Origin: Acidobacteriota bacterium
Lineage (GTDB): Bacteria; Acidobacteriota; Terriglobia; UBA7540
Direction of reading: 5' to 3'
Assembly (NCBI GenBank): GCA_021827245.1
Contig: JAKAWN010000155.1
Location: forward strand, 1-13,704
Length of the DNA: 13,704 nt
The position numbers and the translations under genes were made by a program. Position 1 is the first letter of the stretch; every line of letters begins with the position of its first letter. This document shows positions 7,842-13,704 of this stretch, piece after piece. The notes beneath the pieces are model-generated. The model was not told where the DNA came from. It searched no databases and worked only from the letters and a program-made list of their open reading frames with translations.

Positions 7842-7970
7842 AACCCGGTATGAGGGTTCAACGTCATTAGCTGCGACTGGTAGCGAAAAGCTATCGGCGA
7901 CAAGCTCAGTTAACGGCAATCGACCGGAAGGAGTCCTTAGGTGAACCCCCTCCCTTTCGGAAAAGGAGCC
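7842..7970 (+). promoter_or_regulatory. Structured 5' leader (riboswitch-like) of the small membrane protein gene
   Basis: Several pairings can be drawn by eye. GGGTTCA (7854-7860) pairs perfectly with TGAACCC (7942-7948), closing an 81-nt domain. Inside it, CTGGTAGC (7877-7884) and GCTATCGG (7890-7897) form an 8-bp stem, with two G-T wobbles, capped by GAAAA. A competing hairpin uses AACCC (7842-7846) with GGGTT (7854-7858), which would break the closing stem. Beyond the domain, CTCCCTTT (7950-7957) can pair with AAAAGGAG (7961-7968), one C-A mismatch, hiding the Shine-Dalgarno of the ATG at 7977. This closing-stem, alternative-pairing and masked-SD layout is typical of translational riboswitches. 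It does not match a class I know, and no covariation evidence is available. Confidence 0.35.
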
Positions 7971-7976
7971 AGGGCG

Positions 7977-8090
7977 ATGCAGGCTTGGCGCGATAAAGGG
8001 AAGCAGCTAACCAGAGAGGACCTTATCCTGATTCTCCTGGTAGGCGGGACGGTCTTGCTGGCGATCTGGATTGGTATTCAGATTCTTTAG
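7977..8090 (+). CDS. 37-residue single-span membrane protein (hypothetical)
   Basis: ATG 7977 to TAG 8090, with AAAAGGAG 8 nt upstream. The product has a charged N terminus (MQAWRDKGKQLTRED) followed by one unbroken hydrophobic segment from Leu16 to Leu37 (LILILLVGGTVLLAIWIGIQ). It should be a bitopic inner-membrane micropeptide with the basic end in the cytoplasm. An in-frame GTG at 7941 directly follows a TAG stop and has its own AAGGAG 7 nt upstream; using it would add 12 residues (MNPLPFGKGARA). I recognise no family, and no transporter or sensor-kinase subunit gene follows that would suggest a partner. The gene is real in my view because of its perfect ribosome binding site and clean membrane-segment design. 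Confidence 0.6.
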   Translation: MQAWRDKGKQLTREDLILILLVGGTVLLAIWIGIQIL

Positions 8091-8214
8091 CTGGCAAAGC
8101 TGCTTCAGAGCAACAAACACGCTGAGACGGACTGACGACCCAGAGTGCTTTTCCGATTTCCCTATAACGCATGACGTGAAGCAACATAGACCCCACGCTG
8201 AACGATGCGTGTGC

Positions 8215-8228
8215 GGGCAGGCCTGCCC
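8215..8228. repeat. 14-bp perfect palindrome
   Basis: GGGCAGGCCTGCCC is its own reverse complement. It lies 125 bp past the small membrane protein gene and 9 bp before a short ORF. It could be a binding site for a dimeric regulator; with no central loop it would make a poor RNA hairpin. Confidence 0.3.
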
Positions 8229-8236
8229 AGGACGAA

Positions 8237-8314
8237 ATGTTTATGAAGGAACGATATCCCACAGAGATCAGTGAGAGGGTCATTGTCCCAAAGGATGGGC
8301 AGGAGCAGCAATAA
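8237..8314 (+). CDS. Possible 25-codon ORF overlapping the next ORF
   Basis: ATG 8237 to TAA 8312-8314, product MFMKERYPTEISERVIVPKD followed by GQEQQ. An AGGA lies 4 nt before the first ATG (10 nt before the second, at 8243). Its stop overlaps the ATG of the next frame (TAATG at 8312-8316). No family is recognised, and it may be part of a broken gene. Confidence 0.15.
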   Translation: MFMKERYPTEISERVIVPKDGQEQQ

Positions 8315-8499
8315 TGGAGGAGGGAACGGAGCAGCAACTCGTTTGTCTGCAAGATCCGCGCATGCCGATGAGTCACGGCGGTGACGTCTTGAATTTTGAA
8401 GGGAAGCCAATTGGCCAAAGGGTTCACCTTCGAATAACTCCTGATGTGTTCGGTCGGGTTGAGTTCGGGTTCGCAGGCAGGAAGAAAGGATGGAGATGA
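8314..8499 (+). CDS. Hypothetical 61-residue ORF
   Basis: ATG 8314 has GGAG 8 nt upstream and the frame ends at TGA 8497-8499. The product starts MEEGTEQQLVCLQDP and ends VEFGFAGRKKGWR. It overlaps the 25-codon ORF before it by one base and an open frame starting at 8490 after it. I see no domain, signal or membrane segment. The rest of 8091-8705 holds nothing else I can support as a gene. Confidence 0.22.
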   Translation: MEEGTEQQLVCLQDPRMPMSHGGDVLNFEGKPIGQRVHLRITPDVFGRVEFGFAGRKKGWR

Positions 8500-8705
8500 T
8501 CGCGCCCTTCAACGAATTCCCTGATGCGATTGACGCAGTGGGCGGTTTACCTTCCCCTGGCTCAAAAAACCGCCTTCCCATCAAAGCGATTGGACGTATA
8601 CTGTATGGCTGGCGTGTGGGGGGGGAAGAGGCTTGTCGATACGGCTCGCCTCTAAGTCCTATGGGGCATATTTCCACGAGGAGAGTGGACAGGCGGAGGT
8701 GTCCC

Positions 8706-9815
8706 ATGAGCGTATCACGCAGACGATTTTTCCAACTGGCTGGAACCGGCCTTTTGCTTCAGTCACAATTGCCGCAGTTTTTGAAGGCGCAGGCAGTGCC
8801 CGGAATAAGCTCGCTTCCGGGTCAACCTGGACGTTCAAAAGTCGCTCTGATTCACGGCGACAACCGGCGCAAGAATGTTTACCAGGCGCTCGTGGCGATC
8901 GATGACCAGATCAAGGCGGGCCTGCGTCGCAAGAAGTACGTCGTCATCAAGCCCAACAATGTCTCGGTCACCATTCAGTTGGCGGCAACCAACGCGGACG
9001 CCCTGAACGGTATTCTGGACTATCTGGAGCCGCGTTTCCGCGGTCCGGTGGTCATCGCCGAATCTTCTGCGCAAGATACGCTGGTCGGGTTTGAGAATTT
9101 CAAGTACAACCGGGTGGCTGCGGAACACCGTTCCCAGCATGTGAGCCTGCTGGATCTGAATCGCGAGGGGAAATACGTGCTGAGCCCCATCATCGATACC
9201 AACCTGCACGTCATTTCCGTGCGTCTCGCGGCGCGGCTCCTTGATCCCGACGCCTACGTGATCAGCAGCGCTATGCTGAAAACCCACAATCGTGTGGTCG
9301 CAACCCTGTCGGTCAAGAACATGGCCATGGGTGCGCCCCTGCACAGTGTGCCCGGAGAGTCCCGCTGGAACGACAAGCACAAGGTCCACCCGAACGACCG
9401 CGAGGGCAACTCCAACATGCTGCTGAACGCACAGAAGCTACAGCCCAACTGGGGCGTGGCCCTGATTGACGGTTTTGAGGGGATGGAGGGAAATGGTCCC
9501 TCTCACGGTACGCCCGTTCCTTCGCACCTCGCCATCGCCTCCACCGATTTTGTGGCGGCGGACCGCGTGGCGCTTGAGACCATGAGCATCAACCCCGATT
9601 GGGTTGGCTACCTGACCTTCGCCGGGCGGCTGGGACTGGGCCAGTACGATCTGTCGAAGATCGACCTGGTAGGGGGAACGACCATTGCGTCGGTACAGAA
9701 GAAGTATCGGCTCCACGATGACATTCAGCAACAATTGGAATGGATGGGGCCGTTGACAGAATTGCCGCGCAAGATGAGCAATCTGCGCGACCCCTACGAT
9801 TTCAGTCTCGGATAG
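8706..9815 (+). CDS. Tat-exported DUF362 family protein
   Basis: The 369-residue product begins with a twin-arginine signal (MSVSRRRFFQLAGTGLLLQS) and continues as a DUF362 domain (about residues 40-345). Hallmarks are KVALIHGDNRRKNVYQAL, the 'YVVIKPNNVS' strand, 'VVIAESS', and the conserved 'MLKTHNRVVATLSVKNMAMG' stretch. Family biochemistry is poorly defined; some relatives carry ferredoxin domains, but no Cys cluster motif is visible here. The start is set at ATG 8706 because GGAGG lies 6 nt upstream and the Tat motif follows directly. The frame is open to ATG 8490, which also has a passable ribosome binding site, but that would bury the signal behind 72 residues. A small hairpin (AGCCT 9825-9829, AGGCT 9834-9838) follows the stop codon. 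Confidence 0.85.
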   Translation: MSVSRRRFFQLAGTGLLLQSQLPQFLKAQAVPGISSLPGQPGRSKVALIHGDNRRKNVYQALVAIDDQIKAGLRRKKYVVIKPNNVSVTIQLAATNADALNGILDYLEPRFRGPVVIAESSAQDTLVGFENFKYNRVAAEHRSQHVSLLDLNREGKYVLSPIIDTNLHVISVRLAARLLDPDAYVISSAMLKTHNRVVATLSVKNMAMGAPLHSVPGESRWNDKHKVHPNDREGNSNMLLNAQKLQPNWGVALIDGFEGMEGNGPSHGTPVPSHLAIASTDFVAADRVALETMSINPDWVGYLTFAGRLGLGQYDLSKIDLVGGTTIASVQKKYRLHDDIQQQLEWMGPLTELPRKMSNLRDPYDFSLG

Positions 9816-9835
9816 CCGTCTGACAGCCTTGGCAG

Positions 9836-10184
9836 GCTTTCACGGTGACATGGCTCAAACCGACACGCTGAGGAAACCTGCAAGCCGACCAATGCGTGAC
9901 GCGTTCGGTCGGAGCACTCTGCGTCGTGGCCCAAATCGCAGCTTCCTTCTCCGGCGTCAACTTCTTTGGTCGGTCTGGGGGGTATCCAGGAACCCTTTCA
10001 ATCCCTGTTGCTGCCACCGCTTCTTCCCGTACCCGATGCGGCGAGGACTCACGCCGGTCCGAGCCTTCACCCCTCGGACTGAAACGGCCTCAACGAGAAG
10101 CAACAAAACTTGCGCCCGGCGTGCTCAGCCCGACAGCGAGTGAGCCGAGCGAACCACCGGCTGTAACCTCTCCCGCTTCTTTAT
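9836..10184 (-). pseudogene. Degenerate IS630-family transposase N-terminal remnant
   Basis: Reading the minus strand from about 10184, one frame gives YIKKRERLQPVVRSAHSLSG, an in-frame TGA at 10127-10125, then ARRAQVLLLLVEAVSVRGVK and ARTGVSPRRIGYGKKRWQQQ followed by GLKGFLDTP. The next part, RPKKLTPEKEAAIWATTQSA through THWSACRFPQRVGLSHVTVK, is in a different frame, so there is a one-base shift near the six-G run at 9977-9982. The order (leading helix-turn-helix, 'QGLxGLLD.P.RGRPKKLT', then 'THWS..', 'GVSHxTV') is that of IS630/Tc1-type transposases. The DDE catalytic region is absent: homology ends near 9836, about 20 bp from the DUF362 stop codon. The element is dead by stop, frameshift and deletion. 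I could not identify its terminal repeats. Confidence 0.75.
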
Positions 10185-10541
10185 GTAACGAGACTCCAGG
10201 GTACTCTTCCCAGCGGATTCTTTGATCGTGTCGACTAGCACAGGCGGATGGGCACTTCCACGGAAGCGGCTTTAACGATCGATTCCTCGGGCCAGACACT
10301 CCCTGCAGCGAAAAGATACCACCGCAGCCTTGAGCCTCACGTGCAACTTTCTTCGGGACTCCATCGACCCACTAAGCGAAAGGTAGCCAATCTGACCAAC
10401 TCGCGTAATTTCGAAGTGTGAACATACAGTGGTCCCCTCGCCTGAGACAAATAGTTATGAGACTGTGCTCAGTTTGCTCAATTGGCCGAATTGTGACACG
10501 CGGCTGACACACCCACACCCCGAGTCTCGCAAGTTGTTCCC

Positions 10542-10585
10542 TTGAAAGTTCTTGCGTGGTGGAGGCGGGGGAGTCGAACTTTCAA
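10542..10585. repeat. 10-bp perfect inverted repeat flanking the tmRNA-like fragment
   Basis: TTGAAAGTTC (10542-10551) and GAACTTTCAA (10576-10585) are exact reverse complements separated by 24 bp. The interval contains the tmRNA 3'-end sequence, and the right arm overlaps its last four bases. It may be a recombinase arm or core binding site, or a coincidental palindrome. Confidence 0.45.
10557..10579 (-). other. tmRNA (ssrA) 3'-end fragment, probable attachment-site remnant
   Basis: Read on the minus strand, these 23 bases are GTTCGACTC followed by CCCCGCCTCCACCA: half of a T-loop and T-stem, the 3' acceptor strand and the CCA end. The GCCTCCACCA acceptor is characteristic of bacterial tmRNA. 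The 5' half of the T-stem is absent (upstream reads TTGAAA rather than a G-run), and no tRNA or tmRNA body can be folded upstream, so this is not a functional RNA gene. Integrative elements commonly insert at the 3' end of ssrA and leave exactly this kind of displaced end copy. Given its orientation, inserted DNA would lie on the higher-coordinate side, with an intact minus-strand ssrA further right, beyond this window. Confidence 0.6.
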
Positions 10586-10840
10586 TTGGCGCTGACTCTA
10601 TGTAAGTTATTGATTCGACAATGCGGCTAAAACGCCAAAAACGTCAGAACCACCAATCGGAGGTACATGCGGGGTACGCGGGAGCCTAGATATGTTGGCC
10701 ACAATGACTCATTTGTGATAGCCTCGCCGTAGCCAGGTAGTTCTGTAGTGGACCGAAATCCTTCCAATATCGAGGGCCATTCCGCTTCAGATCGAGAGCC
10801 CCCTGGAAGAATGACCTAATCCCAATTCCAGGAGACTCTC

Positions 10841-11638
10841 ATGCCACGAAAAACCAGTTCCAGAACGCCCCTCAGGCTCGCCCGAGACGAAGCCAAGCTG
10901 ATTCGCCCCGACCTGCTTCGGCTTGTCGCCGCCCACCGCAATTGGCAGGATCACGGCGCATCACCTGTCTCCGCGGCCCGGTCCATTTCGATTCCGCACC
11001 TGATCGATGAAGGCGAGTTCAGTGCGGAGTGCCAGGCCACCGTTCTTCATGTGGCCGTGGTCGCGACCCATTCCTTCAAAGCTCAATCCCGAAGGTTGCG
11101 CCTCGATCCCTTCGAACTGGCGGCCTGTATCCTCGGAGTCCGCGCGACCGAAATGATGGCCCGCCACGGACACCTCGAACCGCGCCCGGTCCGCTACCAA
11201 GTGCGTTGCCACCGCCTCCTCAAGAAACTCGCGCGGTTTCGGAAGCGGGCGAAACGCGCCTATATCCGCGTCCATGGCAAGGCGGCCTTTGCCGATGCCA
11301 GCCATCGCTGGCAGCAGCATGTCCGCTTCGTGCGCGCGTTCTTTCTCTTCTGCACCTGCAACCGGACGATCTTGCCCGATCCGGCAGGGAGAACCTATCG
11401 AAAGCTGATCGAGGACCAGTGGATGAAGTATTTCCGCGAGGAACTTCCCGCCCGTGGCAGGAAGATTCCTTCCGAGCCGAAACTGCGGGGCATGGTCAAG
11501 CGGGCTCTGCGCGTAGGCAGACGGTTCATCCGCCGCAATGGGCGGATCACTGCCCATCAGAATCGGGATCTCGCGCGGGAGCGGATGGTGATGTATGTAG
11601 TCCGCCGCTGCCGCAAGTCGCAAGTTTCAGAATTTTGA
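10841..11638 (+). CDS. Hypothetical basic protein, first gene beside the tmRNA-like attachment site
   Basis: ATG 10841 is preceded by AGGAGACTCTC, a good ribosome binding site. The 265-residue product is strongly basic, with Arg/Lys-rich patches (RLLKKLARFRKRAKRAYIRV, VKRALRVGRRFIRRNGRI), and has no signal peptide or membrane segment. The middle section (DPFELAACILGVRATEMMAR) looks helical. Charge and composition suggest nucleic-acid binding, but I recognise no integrase (no R...HxxR...Y pattern in proper order), helicase or nuclease motif. It sits 45 bp upstream of a helix-turn-helix protein on the same strand, so the two are probably co-transcribed. Placement next to the probable attachment site suggests it belongs to the integrated element. 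Confidence 0.7.
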   Translation: MPRKTSSRTPLRLARDEAKLIRPDLLRLVAAHRNWQDHGASPVSAARSISIPHLIDEGEFSAECQATVLHVAVVATHSFKAQSRRLRLDPFELAACILGVRATEMMARHGHLEPRPVRYQVRCHRLLKKLARFRKRAKRAYIRVHGKAAFADASHRWQQHVRFVRAFFLFCTCNRTILPDPAGRTYRKLIEDQWMKYFREELPARGRKIPSEPKLRGMVKRALRVGRRFIRRNGRITAHQNRDLARERMVMYVVRRCRKSQVSEF

Positions 11639-11683
11639 GAAGTCCCTTCGAGAAATTCCCAATTTCATTTATAGGAGCAGAGT

Positions 11684-12712
11684 ATGATCCAGAAAAAAGC
11701 TAAGAAATCCCTCAAACTCCAGAAGGGCCTTTCCCGGAAGCCGGTCCGCAAGCATCAGCAGCCAGTGGCCAGTAAGAAAGTCGGCCACAGCGTTAAGGCT
11801 TCAACGGCGCGCGCGAAGGCCAGGAAGCCAATCCGGCAATCCGCTGCAGAGCAGGCTAAATCAGCAGTCCATCTACAACATGGAACTGGCAAGCCTTCAC
11901 CAGCAGCGGCACCGAAACCTGTCAGCCCCCAGCTTCAGGAACTGGAAAAGGGTAGACGACGGAAACAACTTCTTGACCAGGGATATACGTTGGCCAAGTT
12001 GGCCGAGAAGTTCGGATGTTCTAAGAGTCTGGTCAGCAATCTGGTGCAACTGGCCAACCTGCCCGACGATCTGAAGCGGGCCTATCTTGAGGGGAGAACG
12101 GGCCGGAAGAAGGTGCTGGAGATGGCGCGGGCACGGAAGAAAAAGGTTGAGAAGAAAGAGGCTGTTACCACCGAGGATTCGAAGAACTACCAACTGCAGA
12201 AACCTTCACCTGAGCCAAAGGCCTTTGTTACGGCAAACCCGCAGCAGAATCCTCCCCCGAAGTCTGAGGCAGTCGTCGCGCCAGACGACCTCCAGCGCCT
12301 TCTGATCCGGATCGCGGTACCTGCCATGACGGAAGAAGAAGAGCGTCAGAAAAGAGTCGCTGGGTACGCAAGGCTGATCATCGACTGGTTCCGTCCTCTG
12401 GATTTGGCCCCCTGCTTTTGGCAGGGCTTCTGGTCGCAGGTGAACGCGGCACTGTACGGGCCATTTGCGTGGTTGTTTGCCGACGAAACTCCCCAGCCGC
12501 ACGAGATCAGGCCGGGAGCGAATCCGTTGGAAGTGATCAAGGAGTGCAAGGTAGAAAGGAAAAACCCTCAGTTTATGACCGACATCATTAATGATCTCGT
12601 AACCTGGCTGGCGCGCTGGGTTCAGCGGGTCATTTCCGACCGGACAATGATGGAAGATGCCATCGACCAAGCCAGAAGCCAGCTTCTTCGTGAAGCTCGG
12701 AATGCGTGTTGA
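11684..12712 (+). CDS. Lys-rich protein with ParB/KorB-like helix-turn-helix
   Basis: ATG 11684 is preceded by AGGAGCAGAGT. The 342-residue product has three parts. Residues 1-80 are Lys/Arg/Ala/Pro-rich and probably disordered, like a histone-type DNA-binding tail. Residues about 95-140 hold a helix-turn-helix (QGYTLAKLAEKFGCSKSLVS, then NLVQLANLPDDLKRAYLEG) of the form seen in ParB/KorB and related centromere-binding proteins. Residues 200-342 form an unrecognised helical domain rich in Trp (LIIDWFRPLDLAPCFWQGFW, LVTWLARWVQRVI). The N-terminal ParB nuclease-like domain (GERRxR box) is absent, so this is not a standard ParB; a transcriptional or partition-type regulator of the element is plausible. 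The 45-bp gap to the upstream gene suggests one operon. Codon use looks less GC-biased than in the upstream gene. Confidence 0.72.
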   Translation: MIQKKAKKSLKLQKGLSRKPVRKHQQPVASKKVGHSVKASTARAKARKPIRQSAAEQAKSAVHLQHGTGKPSPAAAPKPVSPQLQELEKGRRRKQLLDQGYTLAKLAEKFGCSKSLVSNLVQLANLPDDLKRAYLEGRTGRKKVLEMARARKKKVEKKEAVTTEDSKNYQLQKPSPEPKAFVTANPQQNPPPKSEAVVAPDDLQRLLIRIAVPAMTEEEERQKRVAGYARLIIDWFRPLDLAPCFWQGFWSQVNAALYGPFAWLFADETPQPHEIRPGANPLEVIKECKVERKNPQFMTDIINDLVTWLARWVQRVISDRTMMEDAIDQARSQLLREARNAC

Positions 12713-12942
12713 ACTGAAAGTGTCGCCTGGCCTGCTTTGTTCACCTGAACCCATGTTCGGTTTGCATCGAGGCGAGAACAGGGAGAGAACGGCGGGATTG
12801 CTTCAGTGGAGCCGGCTGGCAGATTTCGCGGCTCCGCGGAACATGTACTTTTTAGAGGTGGCAAGAAGGTTGTGTCAGCCGCACCATTTCACATCGAAGT
12901 GATTCTTCACCGAATGATTTCGTGATAAGTTCTTTGTTCCTG

Positions 12943-13704
12943 ATGAGCATGGCTGCAAAGCGTCGAATCGATCCGCGGCCTTTGACGAGACGAGGGCTTC
13001 TGCGTTGTCTCGCTGCATCGGTTATTCCATGCGCTTACGGACCTTCCATGCCGCGCAGCCATGTGCCGGCTGCACCTCGCATCCGCTTCTCGCTCAGGTC
13101 CTTACCTTTTCGCCTGGAGACTGATGAGACCCTGAAATACCCTCACGTTCCGGCAACGATGGCGGGGGGAGTCGCAACTTTCGACTACAACAAGGATGGT
13201 CGACCGGACATCTTCTTCACCAACGGGGCGAATATCGCAACCCTGAAAAAGGACTCTCCAAAATACTCGAACCGGCTTTTCCGAAATGATGGTCATGGGC
13301 AGTTCACGGACGTGACGAAGCAGGCCGGGCTGGCTGGCGTTGGGTATGATGACGGCGTGGCCGTCGGTGATTATGATAATGACGGCTATCCGGACCTTTT
13401 TGTTGCAGGCGTTCACCGCAACACTCTCTACCACAATAACGGCGATGGAACGTTTACTGACGTTACTGCCGAAGCGGGTCTTGATCGCTCGGATGACCCT
13501 GAGTTTGGTCCCCTCTGGTCCATAACGGGCGCATGGGTAGATGTCAATAACGACGGCTTACTGGATTTGTTCGTGCTGAACTATCTCCAATGGGATTATG
13601 CGAGAGAGCCGCACTGCAGTTTCGGAAACGCCTATGATTACTGCCGTCCGAACCTCTACAAAGGCCAGCCGAACCAGTTGTTCCTGAACAAAGGTGACGG
13701 AACC
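12943..13704 (+). CDS. Exported FG-GAP/VCBS-repeat protein, CRTAC1/ASPIC-UnbV type (partial, 3' end missing)
   Basis: The frame starts at ATG 12943 (or 12949) and is open to the window edge, giving 254 residues. The ribosome binding site is poor and GTG 12922 is also in frame, so the exact start is uncertain. The N terminus carries a Tat-like signal (LTRRGLLRCLAASVIP). From residue 74 on, three calcium-binding beta-propeller repeats are visible: DYNKDGRPD (81-89), DYDNDGYPD (143-151) and DVNNDGLLD (200-208). They are separated by 'NRLFRNDGHGQFTDVT.QAGL' and 'NTLYHNNGDGTFTDVTAEAG' linkers. This pattern is that of CRTAC1-like proteins, which usually reach 550-1100 residues and end in an ASPIC/UnbV domain not reached here. 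The role is probably extracytoplasmic binding or adhesion; exact functions in bacteria are unclear. Confidence 0.88.
   Translation, partial: MSMAAKRRIDPRPLTRRGLLRCLAASVIPCAYGPSMPRSHVPAAPRIRFSLRSLPFRLETDETLKYPHVPATMAGGVATFDYNKDGRPDIFFTNGANIATLKKDSPKYSNRLFRNDGHGQFTDVTKQAGLAGVGYDDGVAVGDYDNDGYPDLFVAGVHRNTLYHNNGDGTFTDVTAEAGLDRSDDPEFGPLWSITGAWVDVNNDGLLDLFVLNYLQWDYAREPHCSFGNAYDYCRPNLYKGQPNQLFLNKGDGT

Larger units (their letters stand above)
10185..10840. other. Gene-free stretch with attachment-site sequences
   Basis: Apart from the tmRNA-like fragment and its flanking inverted repeat (listed separately) I see no gene here. A short inverted repeat CAATT-GGCCG-AATTG lies near 10479-10493. The last 20 bases hold the ribosome binding site (AGGAGA) of the gene at 10841. 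No convincing promoter hexamers were found for that gene. Confidence 0.4.

Noticed and set aside
8490..8705. 72-residue N-terminal extension of the DUF362 protein
   Set aside because: It would bury the twin-arginine signal; GGAGG 6 nt before ATG 8706 supports the shorter form.
8162..8707. 181-residue open frame on the minus strand
   Set aside because: It lies opposite the DUF362 upstream region, with no ribosome binding site or domain pattern.
8835..9389. 184-residue minus-strand frame inside the DUF362 gene
   Set aside because: Antisense shadow of a clearly real gene; no start signal.
10557..10640. A complete tRNA or tmRNA gene on the minus strand
   Set aside because: Only the 3' strand of the T-arm and acceptor is present; bases upstream do not supply the pairing 5' halves or any cloverleaf.
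10841..11638. Tyrosine recombinase at the attachment site
   Set aside because: The protein is Arg-rich, but the ordered R...HxxR...Y catalytic set cannot be found, so it is left as unknown.
1..13704. CRISPR array or long tandem repeats
   Set aside because: No regularly spaced repeated units were seen anywhere in the window.

Overview
The window looks like chromosomal DNA from an acidobacterium or a close relative. This is inferred from the gene mix: an Oar-type TonB-dependent receptor with an N-terminal carboxypeptidase-regulatory-like domain, a Tat-exported FAD oxidoreductase, a Tat-exported DUF362 protein, a secreted FG-GAP/CRTAC1-type repeat protein, and a radical SAM/SPASM protein of the type seen in such genomes. 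No rRNA, complete tRNA or CRISPR array was found.

Left third (1-3400): a sugar-related and partly decayed region. A minus-strand gene starts at 68 and runs off the left edge; it may be an insertion-sequence accessory gene. Next is a plus-strand fragment carrying a sugar-binding-like beta-sandwich domain of the sort found at the C terminus of secreted glycosidases. On the minus strand, in transcription order, are a Tat-exported FAD-dependent oxidoreductase, a short remnant that looks like the N terminus of an enolase-superfamily sugar-acid dehydratase, and L-rhamnose mutarotase (rhaM). Together they suggest a deoxy-sugar (rhamnose/fucose type) utilisation locus that has lost parts.

Centre (3400-8090): a radical SAM/SPASM protein on the plus strand converges, with an 11-bp overlap, on a large TonB-dependent receptor on the minus strand. 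The receptor start is preceded by a possible 50-codon upstream ORF with tandem Cys codons. Divergently, a leader of about 130 nt that can fold into several stems precedes a 37-residue single-membrane-span protein whose ribosome binding site lies in a hairpin. This leader plus tiny membrane protein is one of the two best candidates for something undescribed.

Right third (8090-13704): a DUF362 Tat-signal protein is followed by a degenerate IS630-type transposase remnant. A short sequence identical in form to the 3' end of a tmRNA (ssrA) gene follows, with no 5' part of the gene beside it. This is best read as the displaced end of an attachment site, with an integrated island lying to its right. 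The first island genes would be two adjacent unrecognised genes: a very basic 265-residue protein, and a Lys-rich protein with a ParB/KorB-like helix-turn-helix. The window ends inside a FG-GAP/CRTAC1-type repeat protein.

All calls come from reading the translations and DNA by eye. Family names are from recognised motifs, not from database searches.
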